A stretch of DNA of 64,000 bases, taken from the NCBI RefSeq assembly GCF_028330985.1, contig NZ_JAQMUE010000044.1, forward strand, positions 1 through 64,000. Direction: 5' to 3'. This DNA comes from Roseofilum reptotaenium CS-1145 (GTDB lineage Bacteria; Cyanobacteriota; Cyanobacteriia; Cyanobacteriales; Desertifilaceae). A program made the position numbers and the translations under genes. The notes beneath the pieces are model-generated. The model worked only from the letters and a program-made list of their open reading frames with translations, had not been told where the DNA came from and did no database searches. This document shows positions 53,504 through 62,984 of this stretch, in pieces (positions within the stretch are counted from its first letter, which is position 1; each line of letters begins with the position of its first letter).

Positions 53504-53950
53504 ATGAAGCGATTTTCTCCCCTCGATCCAGTTTTAAGCCGTTTTTTGTCTAAAATGCCCACCCATATTGCGGTAACCTTTAGTGAGGAGCAACTCGAGG
53601 AGATTAGGAAGCAATTGGGCGATCGCCAATGGCAGGTACATCCATTCGATCTGCGTCTATCTTTCCCTATTTTTAATCGCTGGTTCTATCTTGTCATTCT
53701 AGCTGGACGGGAGCGCCGACACCATCAACGCTCAGGTCAACAGTCAAATTTAAATCAAGGGGAATGGGGTATCCCCTTAAATTTAAAAACGATCAGTAAT
53801 TTGTTAGCTTGTGTCACTTTTATTTTAATTCTGATTCCCGCCCTATTCGGACTCTCCTATCTGTATGCTTCTGTTGAATCAGAAAACAATCAAGCTCCGA
53901 GCGCAATTGAAGAAAGTATCGATCGCATTCTCAGTGATTGGGGACTGTGA
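53504..53950 (+). CDS. Membrane protein of unknown function
   Basis: This 148-residue protein from ATG 53504 (a TTG at 53489 only extends the frame) has a soluble N-terminal region with FSEEQLEEIRKQLGDRQWQV and IFNRWFYLVILAGRERRHHQ. A transmembrane helix near 110 (LLACVTFILILIPALFGLSY) and an acidic tail follow. The basic RERRHHQR stretch would lie on the cytoplasmic side. No family is recognised. Confidence 0.6.
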   Translation: MKRFSPLDPVLSRFLSKMPTHIAVTFSEEQLEEIRKQLGDRQWQVHPFDLRLSFPIFNRWFYLVILAGRERRHHQRSGQQSNLNQGEWGIPLNLKTISNLLACVTFILILIPALFGLSYLYASVESENNQAPSAIEESIDRILSDWGL

Positions 53951-53999
53951 TCAATTAAATATTAAAAATGATTGCTAGTCAAACAATCAGGGTTTCAAT

Positions 54000-54032
54000 C
54001 CCATTCCCTATTCCCTCGCGCGAAGCGCTATA
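54000..54032 (+). repeat. Heptamer tract plus GCGCGAAGCGCTATA motif
   Basis: CCCATTCCCTATTCCCTCGC and the following GCGAAGCGCTATA form a composite repeat identical in plan to those at 16823, 23978 and 61070. It ends inside the last codons of the convergent dehydrogenase gene, supplying its stop. Confidence 0.7.
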
Positions 54033-54987
54033 CTCGGTTGCGAGGCTCTCCTTTCAGGAATGCCTCGATATTTTTGTGAACTTCTGTGATTAACCGTTCT
54101 CTAGATTCGTGGGAAATCCAAGCGATATGAGGGGTAATCAAAAGTCTATCTTTATTTTGGATATGAAAGAGGGGATTATCTTCTTGCGGAGGTTCTGTTT
54201 CCAAAACATCCAAACCTGCGGCAGCAATTTCTCCAAGATCTAGGGCTGATGCTAAGGCTGCTTCGTTGACAATTCCACCACGACTGAGATTGAGCAAAAT
54301 TGCCTCAGAAGACATCATTTTAAGTTGGGCTTCATCAATTAGATTAGCCGTTTTTTCATTTAATGGTGCATGAATAGAAACGATATGGGACTGTTGCAGA
54401 AGTTGATCTAAATCGATGCATTTAAAGGGTTGCTCTCGGTTTTTACCACTGGTAGAGAAATAGGAAACTTGACAGCCAAAAGCTTGAGCAATATCGGCTA
54501 TTTTTCTGCCGATGGCTCCCATACCGATAATTCCCCAGTGTTTGCCAGAAAGTTCATAAAAGGATTCTCCCAAGTGGTTAAACGTGGGACTTTCACACCA
54601 TTTTTTGCTGCGCGTATAATCGTCAAAATAACGAGAATGGTGGGACAGATAAAAGAGCATGGAAAAGGTATGGGCGACCACACTGTTCGTCGAGTAACCC
54701 ACTGCATTGGTGACGATAATTCCCTGTTCGGCTGCACATTGGATATCGATAATATTGTATCCTGTAGCAGCGACACAAATCAGTTTTAGAGTATGGGTAC
54801 TTTCGAGAATGGAACGATTGATGGGGACTTTATTGGTGATAACAATTTCCGCACCTTGAATTCTGGCAGCGACTTCTTCAAGTTGAGTCGTGGCGAACAC
54901 TTCCAATGTGCCGAATTGCTCTAATCTGCTGAGGTTGACATCGCCGATGGTGGCGGCATCTAAAATAACAATTTTTGGGGATTTCAT
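54028..54987 (-). CDS. D-2-hydroxyacid dehydrogenase family protein
   Basis: This 319-residue NAD(P)-dependent oxidoreductase shows the Rossmann loop GKHWGIIGMGAIGRKIADIA, the catalytic arginine in LLNLSRGGIVNEAAL, the glutamate region GLDVLETEPP and the histidine in LLITPHIAWIS. This set is that of glycerate/hydroxypyruvate reductases and related dehydrogenases; in cyanobacteria hydroxypyruvate reduction belongs to photorespiration. The frame extends to 55014 across a heptamer repeat, so ATG 54987 (MKSPKIVILDAATIG) is the proper start. Confidence 0.9.
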   Translation of the reverse strand: MKSPKIVILDAATIGDVNLSRLEQFGTLEVFATTQLEEVAARIQGAEIVITNKVPINRSILESTHTLKLICVAATGYNIIDIQCAAEQGIIVTNAVGYSTNSVVAHTFSMLFYLSHHSRYFDDYTRSKKWCESPTFNHLGESFYELSGKHWGIIGMGAIGRKIADIAQAFGCQVSYFSTSGKNREQPFKCIDLDQLLQQSHIVSIHAPLNEKTANLIDEAQLKMMSSEAILLNLSRGGIVNEAALASALDLGEIAAAGLDVLETEPPQEDNPLFHIQNKDRLLITPHIAWISHESRERLITEVHKNIEAFLKGEPRNRV

Positions 54988-54990
54988 AGA

Positions 54991-55030
54991 GATTGGGGAA
55001 TAGGGAATAGGCAATAGGCAATAGGGAAAT
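54991..55030. repeat. Heptamer tract (GGGAATA/GGCAATA family)
   Basis: GGGGAATA, GGGAATA and two GGCAATA units, then GGGAAAT, lie directly upstream of the dehydrogenase start. The false N-terminal extension of that frame is the translated repeat. Confidence 0.8.
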
Positions 55031-55099
55031 CATTTTTTCCCTTAAAAGTCCCGATTTTTAATTAAGGCTTTCCCTATCACAGTAAAAATGCTGTATGGA

Positions 55100-56485
55100 T
55101 TATGCCTCAATTGCTGGTGTTTTGGTTTCTGATGGGGTGTTTTCTTGAACCTGATCGAGGATTTTCAGTACTTCTTGTTCAAAGGTGACTTGAGCGCGGT
55201 TGGTTTTGCCACCAACGTAAAAGTTATCGCCGTTTTGCAATGCCCAAATTTGAGAGTGAGAAAAATAACTCATAACGACAGCAATCATGAGTAGTCCAAA
55301 TCCGGTGTAAACAACGGGAATACCGGGGTCGGCTTTAATTTGTAATCCGGTGCTGCCAATAACGTCCAGGACTTTCAAGGTAACGCCATTAACCTCTATG
55401 TCCATTCCCTGCCGCACCGTACCGATGAGTTGTCCTTGATTATCATAAACAACGAGAGTTCCCTGTAAATCTTTGGTGACTAGGGCAACTCCTTGGCTCA
55501 TATCGGGTGTGGTGGGTATCCAGGTTCCCCAGATTCTGCCTTCGGTTTGTATGGGCAGTTTAGCCATAGGAATCTTGAAGATAGGAGAGTTATTTACTCT
55601 TACTTTAACAGCCGCGATCGCCCAATCGGCTTGGTACAAGGTTACGCCTCGATAGCGCAGGGGTTGATTCACATGGATTTCTTCGCGCTTAACTTCTTCT
55701 CCCTGGTTATCTAATACGGATAAATCGGAATAAAATTGCTCAATTCTGCCCTCTGGACTATAGTCAATCCAAAATCGATTCACGCGCACTGACCAATCTT
55801 TGGGCACTTGGGATTGGGCAAAGGGCCCTGCTTCAATGATATTTTTAATCTCAAAGGTATTGCCACTGGGAATGACTTCTTGAGCCATAAATCCGGTCAT
55901 GGAGCCTAAGATCGATCCAGCTAAAATAATCAGCATACTGGCATGAACGATAATGGGCCCAATTCTGCCAATAATGCCTTTGCGAGCGTATAGGGTTTCT
56001 CCCTCTCGAAAGACTCGATACCCGTATTGTTTTAAGATGGGTTCTAACGAGTCATTCGACCCTTGATTGAGTTGGGTACTCAGAGCCAGTTTTTCAAATT
56101 GTTGTGGTTTTTGGTAATACTTCCACCGGTTAGCCGCTTTGAGGGTGGGTAGTTGGCGGGTAAACGTGCAAGCGGTTAAACTTGAGCCGAAGAGGACAAG
56201 CAGCGCCAAAAACCACCAGGTGCTATAAACATGGTCTAAGCCAACGGTTAAGAGGACTTTCCAGGAGAGGAAGCCGAATAGGGCGGGGTCTTCAGGGTAG
56301 TTGGCTTGATAAAATTCGATAGATTGCCCCTGTTCTATGACTGTACCGGAAATGCTGAAGAGGGCGATCGCCAGCAAGACAATAATCGCTAACCGTAAAT
56401 CGGCTAATGTGGGCAGCACTTGTTTTTTCCACCATTGCAGGGGATTGAAGGAGATGGGAGGAGAAGCGTTTTGATTGGAAGTCAT
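55100..56485 (-). CDS. ccs1: Cytochrome c biogenesis protein Ccs1 (ResB-like)
   Basis: Ccs1 works with CcsA to carry haem across the thylakoid or plasma membrane and attach it to c-type cytochromes (system II). The 461-residue protein has three N-terminal helices ([28 protein letters not shown], a later [24 protein letters not shown]), a large lumenal domain and a last helix ([24 protein letters not shown]). It precedes no ccsA here. It lies seven bases after ccdA in the same direction, so both are one operon. Its product is needed for the cytochrome f encoded at 62985. Confidence 0.93.
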   Translation of the reverse strand: MTSNQNASPPISFNPLQWWKKQVLPTLADLRLAIIVLLAIALFSISGTVIEQGQSIEFYQANYPEDPALFGFLSWKVLLTVGLDHVYSTWWFLALLVLFGSSLTACTFTRQLPTLKAANRWKYYQKPQQFEKLALSTQLNQGSNDSLEPILKQYGYRVFREGETLYARKGIIGRIGPIIVHASMLIILAGSILGSMTGFMAQEVIPSGNTFEIKNIIEAGPFAQSQVPKDWSVRVNRFWIDYSPEGRIEQFYSDLSVLDNQGEEVKREEIHVNQPLRYRGVTLYQADWAIAAVKVRVNNSPIFKIPMAKLPIQTEGRIWGTWIPTTPDMSQGVALVTKDLQGTLVVYDNQGQLIGTVRQGMDIEVNGVTLKVLDVIGSTGLQIKADPGIPVVYTGFGLLMIAVVMSYFSHSQIWALQNGDNFYVGGKTNRAQVTFEQEVLKILDQVQENTPSETKTPAIEA

Positions 56486-56492
56486 CAGAAAA

Positions 56493-57230
56493 TCAACTTA
56501 TGGGCACAAGACGAGACAGGAGCGAAATCACCCCAAATCCTACTAATAACACGCCACTGGTAGGTGTGATCCATCCTGACCATTGTCGGAGGGCTAAAAG
56601 TTTTTTAATCGAAGCGGTGAAGGTTCCCGCCAGTACCAGGGGAGAGACATATCCAGCAGTATAAGCCAGGAGTAAACCACTGCCCAGGATGGGGTTTTGG
56701 GTGCTGGAAACCCAAGCCAGAAGGGTGGCTAAGACGGGGGTGCTACAGGGGGAGGCAACTAAGCCAAAGGTTAAACCAATGAGGTAGGAACGCACGCTGT
56801 TGGGGAAGTTAGGTGAAATCCAATCCATGCCTCCGGAAGCGGGGAGTTGCAGGGGTAAGGCTTCCAGAAGATTGAGTCCCATCAAAATGGCGATAATACT
56901 GACAATGATGGGTAAGCCTATACCAACTTGACCATAGACCTGACCGACGAGAGCGGCAACGATTCCCAACAGAGCGAGGGTAGTGGCTAAACCGGCAGCA
57001 AACCACAGGGACTGGATCGCAGATTGTAAGCGGTTTTCAGTTTCGTAGCCGCCGATGTACGCAACGGTGAGCGGCAGCATAGAGAGCATACAGGGGGTGA
57101 GGCTCGTGAGGAGTCCGGCGATAAAAATGAGACCGATACTAACAGCATTGAGATGAGCCAGTTGGGTATCGACTAGGCGATCGGCAAACTGTTGGAGATA
57201 ATAGAGTTGGGTTTCTAGGGTTTCAATCAT
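56493..57230 (-). CDS. ccdA: CcdA thiol-disulfide transmembrane transporter
   Basis: CcdA moves reducing equivalents across the membrane to keep apocytochrome cysteines and the Ccs machinery reduced. The 245-residue product has six hydrophobic segments and the two conserved cysteine motifs: [19 protein letters not shown] near residue 46 and [16 protein letters not shown] near 160. ATG 57230 is preferred over the TTG two codons earlier. It is cotranscribed with ccs1. Confidence 0.93.
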   Translation of the reverse strand: MIETLETQLYYLQQFADRLVDTQLAHLNAVSIGLIFIAGLLTSLTPCMLSMLPLTVAYIGGYETENRLQSAIQSLWFAAGLATTLALLGIVAALVGQVYGQVGIGLPIIVSIIAILMGLNLLEALPLQLPASGGMDWISPNFPNSVRSYLIGLTFGLVASPCSTPVLATLLAWVSSTQNPILGSGLLLAYTAGYVSPLVLAGTFTASIKKLLALRQWSGWITPTSGVLLVGFGVISLLSRLVPIS

Positions 57231-57244
57231 GTTCAATGCTGGTT

Positions 57245-57541
57245 CTAATCCTCAAGATTTTTTTTCCAGGATTGGGGATGTTTTTGTAGGTGCATTACTG
57301 AGATCACTAAGATTGAATCTTCTTCAATTGTGTAAATAATTCCATAAGGAAAACGCTGCATACGGCAGCGTCTGATTTTCTCGTTTAATGGTGTCCAAGC
57401 GCGGGGATTTTGCACAATTCGATTAACAGTTGCTTGGGCTTCTGCTAGAAAATCTTCGCCCAATCCAAAAGATTGATTTTGATAAAATTCAGCAGCTTCT
57501 TGTAACTCCTGACTGGCTGCTAATAAAAACTTGATGCTCAT
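57245..57541 (-). CDS. ParE/RelE family toxin
   Basis: This 98-residue protein of the RelE/ParE fold shows SIKFLLAASQELQEAAEFYQNQ, LAEAQATVNRIVQNPRAW, and the strands RRCRMQRFPYGIIYTIEEDSILVISVMHLQKHP, which match the ParE family closely. It overlaps the upstream antitoxin gene by four bases (ATGA), the usual coupled arrangement. Confidence 0.9.
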   Translation of the reverse strand: MSIKFLLAASQELQEAAEFYQNQSFGLGEDFLAEAQATVNRIVQNPRAWTPLNEKIRRCRMQRFPYGIIYTIEEDSILVISVMHLQKHPQSWKKNLED

Positions 57542-57765
57542 GTTTCCAGAGATTTCTTAATCTCACTGAAGACAGATTGTCCATCTACAACCTCTATCTG
57601 ACCTTCATGATAAGCATCTAGTCGGCTTTGGGATTCATTGAGCCAAGCAAGATCAATTTCAGTTTGTTCTGGATTATCAAGACTTGCCCATAGAGCATCG
57701 ATCAGATGAACTCGTTCTACAACCGTTAGTTTAAGGGCTTTTTGTGTTAAAACGGCAGCATCCAT
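57538..57765 (-). CDS. Addiction-module antitoxin
   Basis: This 75-residue antitoxin of the addiction-module (Unstab_antitox) family has a conserved start ALKLTVVERVHLIDALWASLD, a middle IDLAWLNESQSRLDAYHEGQIEVVDG and an end VFSEIKKSLET. The family has the helix-then-extended layout of an antitoxin that binds across its ParE partner. It is encoded first in the operon. Confidence 0.9.
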   Translation of the reverse strand: MDAAVLTQKALKLTVVERVHLIDALWASLDNPEQTEIDLAWLNESQSRLDAYHEGQIEVVDGQSVFSEIKKSLET

Positions 57766-57912
57766 AATTTGAAAGTTGAGTTAGGTTAGTTGTATCAGCA
57801 GGTACGACCCACCTTACATGACTGAATGTTAGTGTAACACGATCGCCCAACTTCATTGTGTTGGTGATAAATGATAGCCAGAAACCCGATTGCTTCTCAA
57901 GGGTGATCGCCA

Positions 57913-58809
57913 TCAATTCAAACCAGCTTCTGCAAGCACCAGATGCAAATCCTCACTCAAACTGAGTTGTATTGCCCACTCTTGCAGATAGTTGAGATCG
58001 AGCAATTCTCCTTGAACCTTGAGAATGCCCAAAAGATCCCGCCACTGCTTTTCCGATTGACTTTGTTGTTGCCATTGCAGCTTGCTTAGAATTGTATCTT
58101 CGGGACTGGCATAATACAAAATCTGTCCTTCCTCCATGGATACTGCCTGTCGTCGTTCGAGTTGCATTTGGTCAAAAGGCGTTGTCCCCAACAAAATCAA
58201 ATCCCCTCTGGCAATTGTCGCCATGTGAATGACTTGCAGGATATTGAGCCGTCCGTTTTTCACATCTTCTATACCCACGACGTAAAATCCAGATTCCTCC
58301 AGGGAGGCGATCGCTTCATCAAGTCGATCGCGCTGCATGGATACCACCACATCTAAATCGCGAGTGGTGCGGGGTTCGCCATACAAAATTGCCGCCGATC
58401 CACGGGCAATGAAATACTCGATTTGTAGGGATTCAAACAGGTTGTGCAACAAAAAGGCGATTTCTAATGGGTCTTGAATCCACATTTTTTCGTTGTTTCC
58501 CGGTACAAACGCGCTTGGATAATCATCTTGCAACCATGCTCTGGCTATTTTCTCCGCCAAGGCTTGACCTGTCAAGTGAGGGAAGCGCCGTTTGATACTT
58601 TGCAACGATAATTGTCGGGTTCGCTTCATCAAATCCCGCGCCATCCCATATCGCTGCAAGGGCGATCTCGATAAAACTCCGTTTCGCTGGCGCGATCGCA
58701 GCAGCAAAAATTCCAACCGATCCGCTTCGGCGATCGTATCTCTTGCTTGGGGGCGATATCCTGGTTGTCCGGTGACTCTATGAACAGAATGACTCACTGA
58801 ATTATCCAT
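57913..58809 (-). CDS. Nucleotidyltransferase-fold protein
   Basis: From ATG 58809 the 298-residue protein has an N-terminal helical region with RRFPHLTGQALAEKIARAWL. The nucleotidyltransferase core follows: YFIARGSAAILYGEPRTTRDLDVVV, where GSxAxxxYGxxRxTxDLDV is the AbiEii/DUF6036-type nucleotidyltransferase motif with the two catalytic aspartates. An ASPEDTILSKLQWQQQSQSEKQWRD segment matches the same family downstream. Such proteins occur as toxins of type IV toxin-antitoxin systems or alone. The N-terminal part is fused and is not the usual partner. Confidence 0.75.
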   Translation of the reverse strand: MDNSVSHSVHRVTGQPGYRPQARDTIAEADRLEFLLLRSRQRNGVLSRSPLQRYGMARDLMKRTRQLSLQSIKRRFPHLTGQALAEKIARAWLQDDYPSAFVPGNNEKMWIQDPLEIAFLLHNLFESLQIEYFIARGSAAILYGEPRTTRDLDVVVSMQRDRLDEAIASLEESGFYVVGIEDVKNGRLNILQVIHMATIARGDLILLGTTPFDQMQLERRQAVSMEEGQILYYASPEDTILSKLQWQQQSQSEKQWRDLLGILKVQGELLDLNYLQEWAIQLSLSEDLHLVLAEAGLN

Positions 58810-58876
58810 TAAATAAGACTTACCCAAAGTTACCCACAAATGGACATCGATCTTCTAGCACAATCATCTGCTCATT

Positions 58877-59422
58877 CTACATCCCATGAAGCGCCATAAC
58901 TAAAGCAGCAATTGTCCCGGAAACACAGATTTTTCCGCGAAAAATAGTATCCATTACTTCATTAATGGGAATAAATACTAACTCGATTTCTTCTGTGATA
59001 TCCAAGTGTTGCTCGCCAACCTGATGAATATTTTGGGCTAAAAAGACATGAATCCCATTGGTATCTTTGGGGGGATTATCATACAGAACGCCTAAAAATT
59101 TCCAATCTTGACTCTGATAACCGGTTTCTTCTTCAAATTCTCGCCTAGCGGCAACTTCTGCTGATTCTTCTGGGGGATAAAAATGGCCGGCTGGTAATTC
59201 CAATAATACTTTTTGTACCCCATGGCGATATTGACGGACAAATAAAATTGTTCCTTCTGGGGTAATAGGAACAATCATGGCGACTTCTGGACGAATACTG
59301 ACAAAGTAATCATCAATAATGGTTTGGTTAGGCAATTGGACGGTATCTTGGCGCACCTGACACCAAGGATGGTCAAAGGCTAGATGGGAGTGCAAGAGTT
59401 TCCAGCGTTTTGGCAAGGTCAT
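58877..59422 (-). CDS. NUDIX hydrolase, ADP-ribose pyrophosphatase type
   Basis: This 181-residue NUDIX protein has the metal-binding box LPAGHFYPPEESAEVAARREFEEETGYQ (the G-x5-E-x7-REUxEExGU pattern with a slight extension). It probably hydrolyses ADP-ribose or a similar nucleoside diphosphate derivative, as the FVRQYRHGVQKVLLELPAG lead is typical of that subgroup. The open frame runs to 59656 through low-complexity sequence; ATG 59422 (MTLPKRWKLLHSHLAFD) is the family start. No clear ribosome binding site is seen. Confidence 0.88.
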   Translation of the reverse strand: MTLPKRWKLLHSHLAFDHPWCQVRQDTVQLPNQTIIDDYFVSIRPEVAMIVPITPEGTILFVRQYRHGVQKVLLELPAGHFYPPEESAEVAARREFEEETGYQSQDWKFLGVLYDNPPKDTNGIHVFLAQNIHQVGEQHLDITEEIELVFIPINEVMDTIFRGKICVSGTIAALVMALHGM

Positions 59423-59508
59423 GGGAGGGGGATGGGGGGATGGGGAGATGGGGAGGATGAAATGATATAAGTTATTATTGTTCACACCACCGAGCAGCTC
59501 TGTAGACC

Positions 59509-59856
59509 GTGAACCTAGATCTGATTTTAGTCTTCTTTGTGGGCATGATTCCACCAACTTTGTCCTTATGGATGATGCGTAAAGTGGAACTCCAGTGTCA
59601 ACAGCGTCATGAACGCATTTTACGAGCCTATCGTAATAGACCCTTACAATCTCCACGGGAACGCTTATTGAATTATAGGCCCTCTTCCTTCACCCCTGGA
59701 ATGGGGATAGATACAATTATTGGCGATATTACTTGCCAATATAACGCGCGATCGCCCTATCTGAGATGTGCCATTAATCCCCATGGCCCTTGTGAAGAGT
59801 GTTCCCACTATCAACCGACCCAAGAGGATACAGGGTTTCGAGGCACAAAATCTTGA
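59509..59856 (+). CDS. DUF6464 family protein
   Basis: This 115-residue protein from GTG 59509 has an N-terminal transmembrane helix (LDLILVFFVGMIPPTLSLWMM), a basic linker, and a C-terminal cysteine domain with GDITCQYNARSPYLRCAINPHGPCEECSHYQP. The NARSPYLRCAxNPxGPCxxC signature is that of cyanobacterial DUF6464 proteins, with four cysteines likely binding zinc. The function is unknown. Its TGA stop overlaps the probable TTG start of the next gene. Confidence 0.8.
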   Translation: MNLDLILVFFVGMIPPTLSLWMMRKVELQCQQRHERILRAYRNRPLQSPRERLLNYRPSSFTPGMGIDTIIGDITCQYNARSPYLRCAINPHGPCEECSHYQPTQEDTGFRGTKS

Positions 59857-61082
59857 ACAAAGATAGAGTGTTCTCTATATTGCCCCAACTGCCACAACCG
59901 GTTTGGATTTTAGCGGCGGGTCGTCTCTTATCCCAAATTGGCATCGGATTTACCCTATTTTATGCTCCCATTTTTTTCGTCAATCAAGTGGGACTCTCGG
60001 CGACTCAAGTCGGTTTGGGATTAGGAAGTAGTGCTTTTTCTGGCATTCTTGGACGGTTTCTAGCAGGTAACTTTACGGATTCTCCCCAATGGGGTCGCCG
60101 CCGTACCTTATTGTTGTCGGCTCTGGTTTCGGCTTTTGCAGATGTAATTTTGGCTCTAATTGTCGATTTTCCAACCCTGGTTTTGGGAAATCTGTTGATG
60201 GGTTTGGGGATTGGACTCTATTGGCCGGCAACGGAGACCGTGGTGGCCGATGTAACTCAGCTAGATCAACGAAATGAAGCCTTTGCTCTAGCACGATTAG
60301 CTGATAATTTAGGACTCGGATGTGGGGTACTGTTGGGGGGCTTGTTAATTGAAGCCGGGGTGAATTTTCGCTGGCTGTTTGTGATGGATGGTATATCGTT
60401 TTTACTATTCTTTGCTCTGATTTATACCGCGATTGACGAAACCCGACCCCAAAACCACAAGCCCCGACCCCAGCACGGTTCTAATTGGGGGGTAGCTTTG
60501 GGCGATCGCCAGTTACAAAAGTTTGTAATCGTTAATCTTCTCTTTACCACCTATCTCTCGCAACAGCAAAGCACATTGCCCCTCTATTTGAGCAATTTTC
60601 TAGCCTCTGGAGGGTTTTCTCCTGCCATCATTAGCAGCTTATTTACCGGACAAATTGCTTTTTTAGCCCTCTGTCAACTCCCCATCGCTCGCCGTTTAAA
60701 TCGTTGGAGTCGTTCGCAAAGTTTAATGCTATCCCTATCAGTTTGGAGCGCAAGTTTTGTTTTAGTCTGGATCGCTGGTGGAGTCAATCAAGAAGCTCTA
60801 TTTTGGGCTATCAGTGCATTAGTCGGGATGGCAGTTGCCACAGCCATCTATACCCCGTCCGCTTCTGCTCTCGTGGTGGATTTAGCTCCAGAAGACTTAC
60901 GGGGAACCTATTTAGCCATTAATGCTCAATGTTGGGCTATTGGCTATCTGATCGGCCCCCCTTTGGGAGGATGGGTATTAGACCAGTCTAGAATCATTAT
61001 CGATGGGTTTTGGCTGGCGATCGCCTTCAGCACCCTCCTTGGTATCCAGATTTTGCGATCGCTTGAGGGCACTTCGCGCTAG
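59853..61082 (+). CDS. Major facilitator superfamily transporter
   Basis: This roughly 410-residue transporter has twelve predicted helices and the MFS signature after helix 2, GRFLAGNFTDSPQWGRRRT, with a repeat in the second half (RRLNRWSRSQSLML). The substrate is unknown; sequence similarity to drug or sugar exporters is only by fold. Possible starts are TTG 59853, which overlaps the preceding stop as TTGA and suggests coupling, or GTG 59868. The frame also opens at 59799. The last codons lie inside a composite heptamer repeat. Confidence 0.88.
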   Translation: MNKDRVFSILPQLPQPVWILAAGRLLSQIGIGFTLFYAPIFFVNQVGLSATQVGLGLGSSAFSGILGRFLAGNFTDSPQWGRRRTLLLSALVSAFADVILALIVDFPTLVLGNLLMGLGIGLYWPATETVVADVTQLDQRNEAFALARLADNLGLGCGVLLGGLLIEAGVNFRWLFVMDGISFLLFFALIYTAIDETRPQNHKPRPQHGSNWGVALGDRQLQKFVIVNLLFTTYLSQQQSTLPLYLSNFLASGGFSPAIISSLFTGQIAFLALCQLPIARRLNRWSRSQSLMLSLSVWSASFVLVWIAGGVNQEALFWAISALVGMAVATAIYTPSASALVVDLAPEDLRGTYLAINAQCWAIGYLIGPPLGGWVLDQSRIIIDGFWLAIAFSTLLGIQILRSLEGTSR

Positions 61083-61106
61083 GGAATGGGGAATAGGGAA
61101 TAGGCA
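61070..61106 (-). repeat. Inverted copy of the composite heptamer and GCGCGAAG motif
   Basis: On the minus strand this reads GGTTGCCTATTCCCTATTCC, then CCATTCCCTAGCGCGAAGTG. It overlaps the end of the MFS gene, so that the last codons and TAG stop come from the repeat. Confidence 0.7.
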
Positions 61107-61139
61107 ACCAGCAATCTCCATTTCCCCTCATACCCCCAC

Positions 61140-61751
61140 CTACTTCGCCAGCACACCATGGAGGAAAATATCTGCCATCCCTTCAGCCATTTCGCGCATG
61201 GACTGGGGAGATGCGTCGGGTTCAATAATCGTTGTATCGCTAAATCCGGCAATCACAAACATGCCCAAAAACACCTGAGCGACAATTTTAGGATTCATCT
61301 GGCGATAAACCCCCCGATCCATTGCCGTTTGAAAAAATGCTTCTGCCACATCCGTCATTTTATCGATTACATCGGCTTGAATGCGATCGCGCAATTCCGG
61401 ATGAAACTGAGCCTCCATAAAACAGACTCTCATGCGATCGGCATTGCGATGCAAACTCATCATTCGCCGTCGCATCACTTGGGCAATATCCCGATAACTG
61501 CCCATTTCACTTAACTCCGTGAGCAAATCCGTTAAAATATCAATCCAGCCTTGAGTCGCAATTTCCAACAAAATTGCCTTCTTATTACTGAAATGCCGAA
61601 ATAACGTTCCTTCCGCCACCCCCGCCGCTTGAGCCAAATCCCGTGTTGTTGTGCCATCATATCCTTTGCGAGCAAATAGATGTTGGGCTGCTGCCAGAAT
61701 ACGAGTTCGGGTTTGGGCTTCTGGTTTAGGGGTTGAAGTTGCTATAGTCAT
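61140..61751 (-). CDS. TetR/AcrR family transcriptional regulator
   Basis: This 203-residue repressor has an N-terminal helix-turn-helix (TRTRILAAAQHLFARKGYDGTTTRDLAQAAGVAEGTLFRHFSNKKAILLE as a family pattern) and a C-terminal helical ligand domain ending in GMADIFLHGVLAK. It probably controls a neighbouring transporter; the convergent MFS gene 58 bases away is the obvious candidate. The ligand is not known. Confidence 0.92.
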   Translation of the reverse strand: MTIATSTPKPEAQTRTRILAAAQHLFARKGYDGTTTRDLAQAAGVAEGTLFRHFSNKKAILLEIATQGWIDILTDLLTELSEMGSYRDIAQVMRRRMMSLHRNADRMRVCFMEAQFHPELRDRIQADVIDKMTDVAEAFFQTAMDRGVYRQMNPKIVAQVFLGMFVIAGFSDTTIIEPDASPQSMREMAEGMADIFLHGVLAK

Positions 61752-61876
61752 CTTCTTAAAGTCAGGTTAATATAACTCTCTTATCCTGTTGTATGGTGAT
61801 TCAGGATCACTTAGAGCAATTAATCCGTAAAACTTCACACAACCTTACAAAAGTTCTCTAAGATCGCTTAAATCCG

Positions 61877-62194
61877 TTAAGAGTCCTCCAAAATCCATTC
61901 GGAAGAGCGATCGCCCAAATCCAGGATCAATGTCAAGGCCTTACCCAAACGGGGGCGATCGCTGGTCTGTTCAATATAAGACCGCAATTGCTCCGTAGCG
62001 CCCCAGTCTTGAAGATACAAGGCGATACGGCTCAGATGGGCGAGATATTCATCCGGAGACCAAGGGAAAGACGCTTGTTCCAAATATTTCCACATAATTT
62101 GTACCAAGATTTTCCCCTGGCTTCTACGGATTTGTATATCGTAAGAACGTCCCCACTTGTTCCGTAACAATTGATGTAACTCTTCTCCGGTCAT
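61877..62194 (-). CDS. DUF3067 family protein
   Basis: This 105-residue protein of a cyanobacterial and plastid family starts MTGEELHQLLRNKWGRSYDIQ, then RSQGKILVQIMWKYLEQASFP and a helical end. ATG 62194 has a GGGAG site about eight bases upstream; the frame extends to 62215. The role is unknown. It is divergent from the petCA operon. Confidence 0.88.
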   Translation of the reverse strand: MTGEELHQLLRNKWGRSYDIQIRRSQGKILVQIMWKYLEQASFPWSPDEYLAHLSRIALYLQDWGATEQLRSYIEQTSDRPRLGKALTLILDLGDRSSEWILEDS

Positions 62195-62384
62195 TTTTCT
62201 GCTCCCGATCCTCAAAGGACAAATTCTTCAAAACTCACCGCTAAGGGGTGTTAAAAAATGTAATAATGCTCTCATACAAAGTGTAAACTGAGGATTGGCC
62301 AAAATTTAAGTGGTCATCTTTAGAGTAGGGGTACTACCTCCTACAAACACTAAAGAGAAAGTGAATCAATTAACAAAACAACTG

Positions 62385-62924
62385 ATGACTCAAGCTTCTG
62401 GATCGGCGGATGTCCCCAATATGGGACGACGGCAATTTATGAACCTCTTAACCTTTGGTTCCGCAACCGGAGTCGCTCTAGGCGCTCTTTATCCGGTTGT
62501 CAACTATTTTATTCCTCCTTCTAGTGGTGGTGCTGGCGGCGGGACAACCGCTAAGGACGCGGCTGGTAATGATGTGGTAGCTAGCGAATATTTAGCCAGT
62601 CATCCCGCAGGCGATCGCTCCCTCGTCCAAGGACTCAAAGGAGACCCCACCTATTTAGTCGTTCAACAAGATAAAACCTTAGCCAGCTATGGACTCAACG
62701 CAGTGTGTACCCATTTGGGTTGCGTTGTGCCTTGGAATGCAAGTGAAAACAAGTTTATCTGTCCTTGCCATGGTTCCCAGTATAATGCGGAAGGTAAAGT
62801 GGTTCGCGGCCCCGCACCCTTATCCTTAGCTTTAGCCCATACTGATATCACTGACGATAAAGTGGTTCTCAGCAACTGGGAAGAAACAGACTTCCGCACC
62901 AATGAAGATCCCTGGTGGACATAA
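62385..62924 (+). CDS. petC: Cytochrome b6f Rieske iron-sulfur subunit
   Basis: This subunit carries electrons from plastoquinol to cytochrome f. From ATG 62385 the 179-residue protein has a twin-arginine-type N-terminus ([22 protein letters not shown]) that also serves as its membrane helix, a glycine-rich hinge ([10 protein letters not shown]) and the soluble domain. The 2Fe-2S ligands lie in CTHLGC and CPCHGS. The upstream frame to 62310 is not part of the mature family start. petA follows after 60 bases, the standard order. Confidence 0.97.
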   Translation: MTQASGSADVPNMGRRQFMNLLTFGSATGVALGALYPVVNYFIPPSSGGAGGGTTAKDAAGNDVVASEYLASHPAGDRSLVQGLKGDPTYLVVQQDKTLASYGLNAVCTHLGCVVPWNASENKFICPCHGSQYNAEGKVVRGPAPLSLALAHTDITDDKVVLSNWEETDFRTNEDPWWT

Positions 62925-62984
62925 CTCCCCTCTTCCATTTCCATAAGCGCTGAATTTATAAAGTTTACATCCTGTTCATAACTG

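Noticed and set aside
54988-55014. N-terminal extension of the 2-hydroxyacid dehydrogenase
   Set aside because: It is translated heptamer repeat. The family start aligns with the ATG at 54987.
59423-59656. N-terminal extension of the NUDIX hydrolase
   Set aside because: The added 78 residues include a poly-Pro/Ser stretch from low-complexity DNA and overlap the divergent DUF6464 gene. The family start is at 59422.
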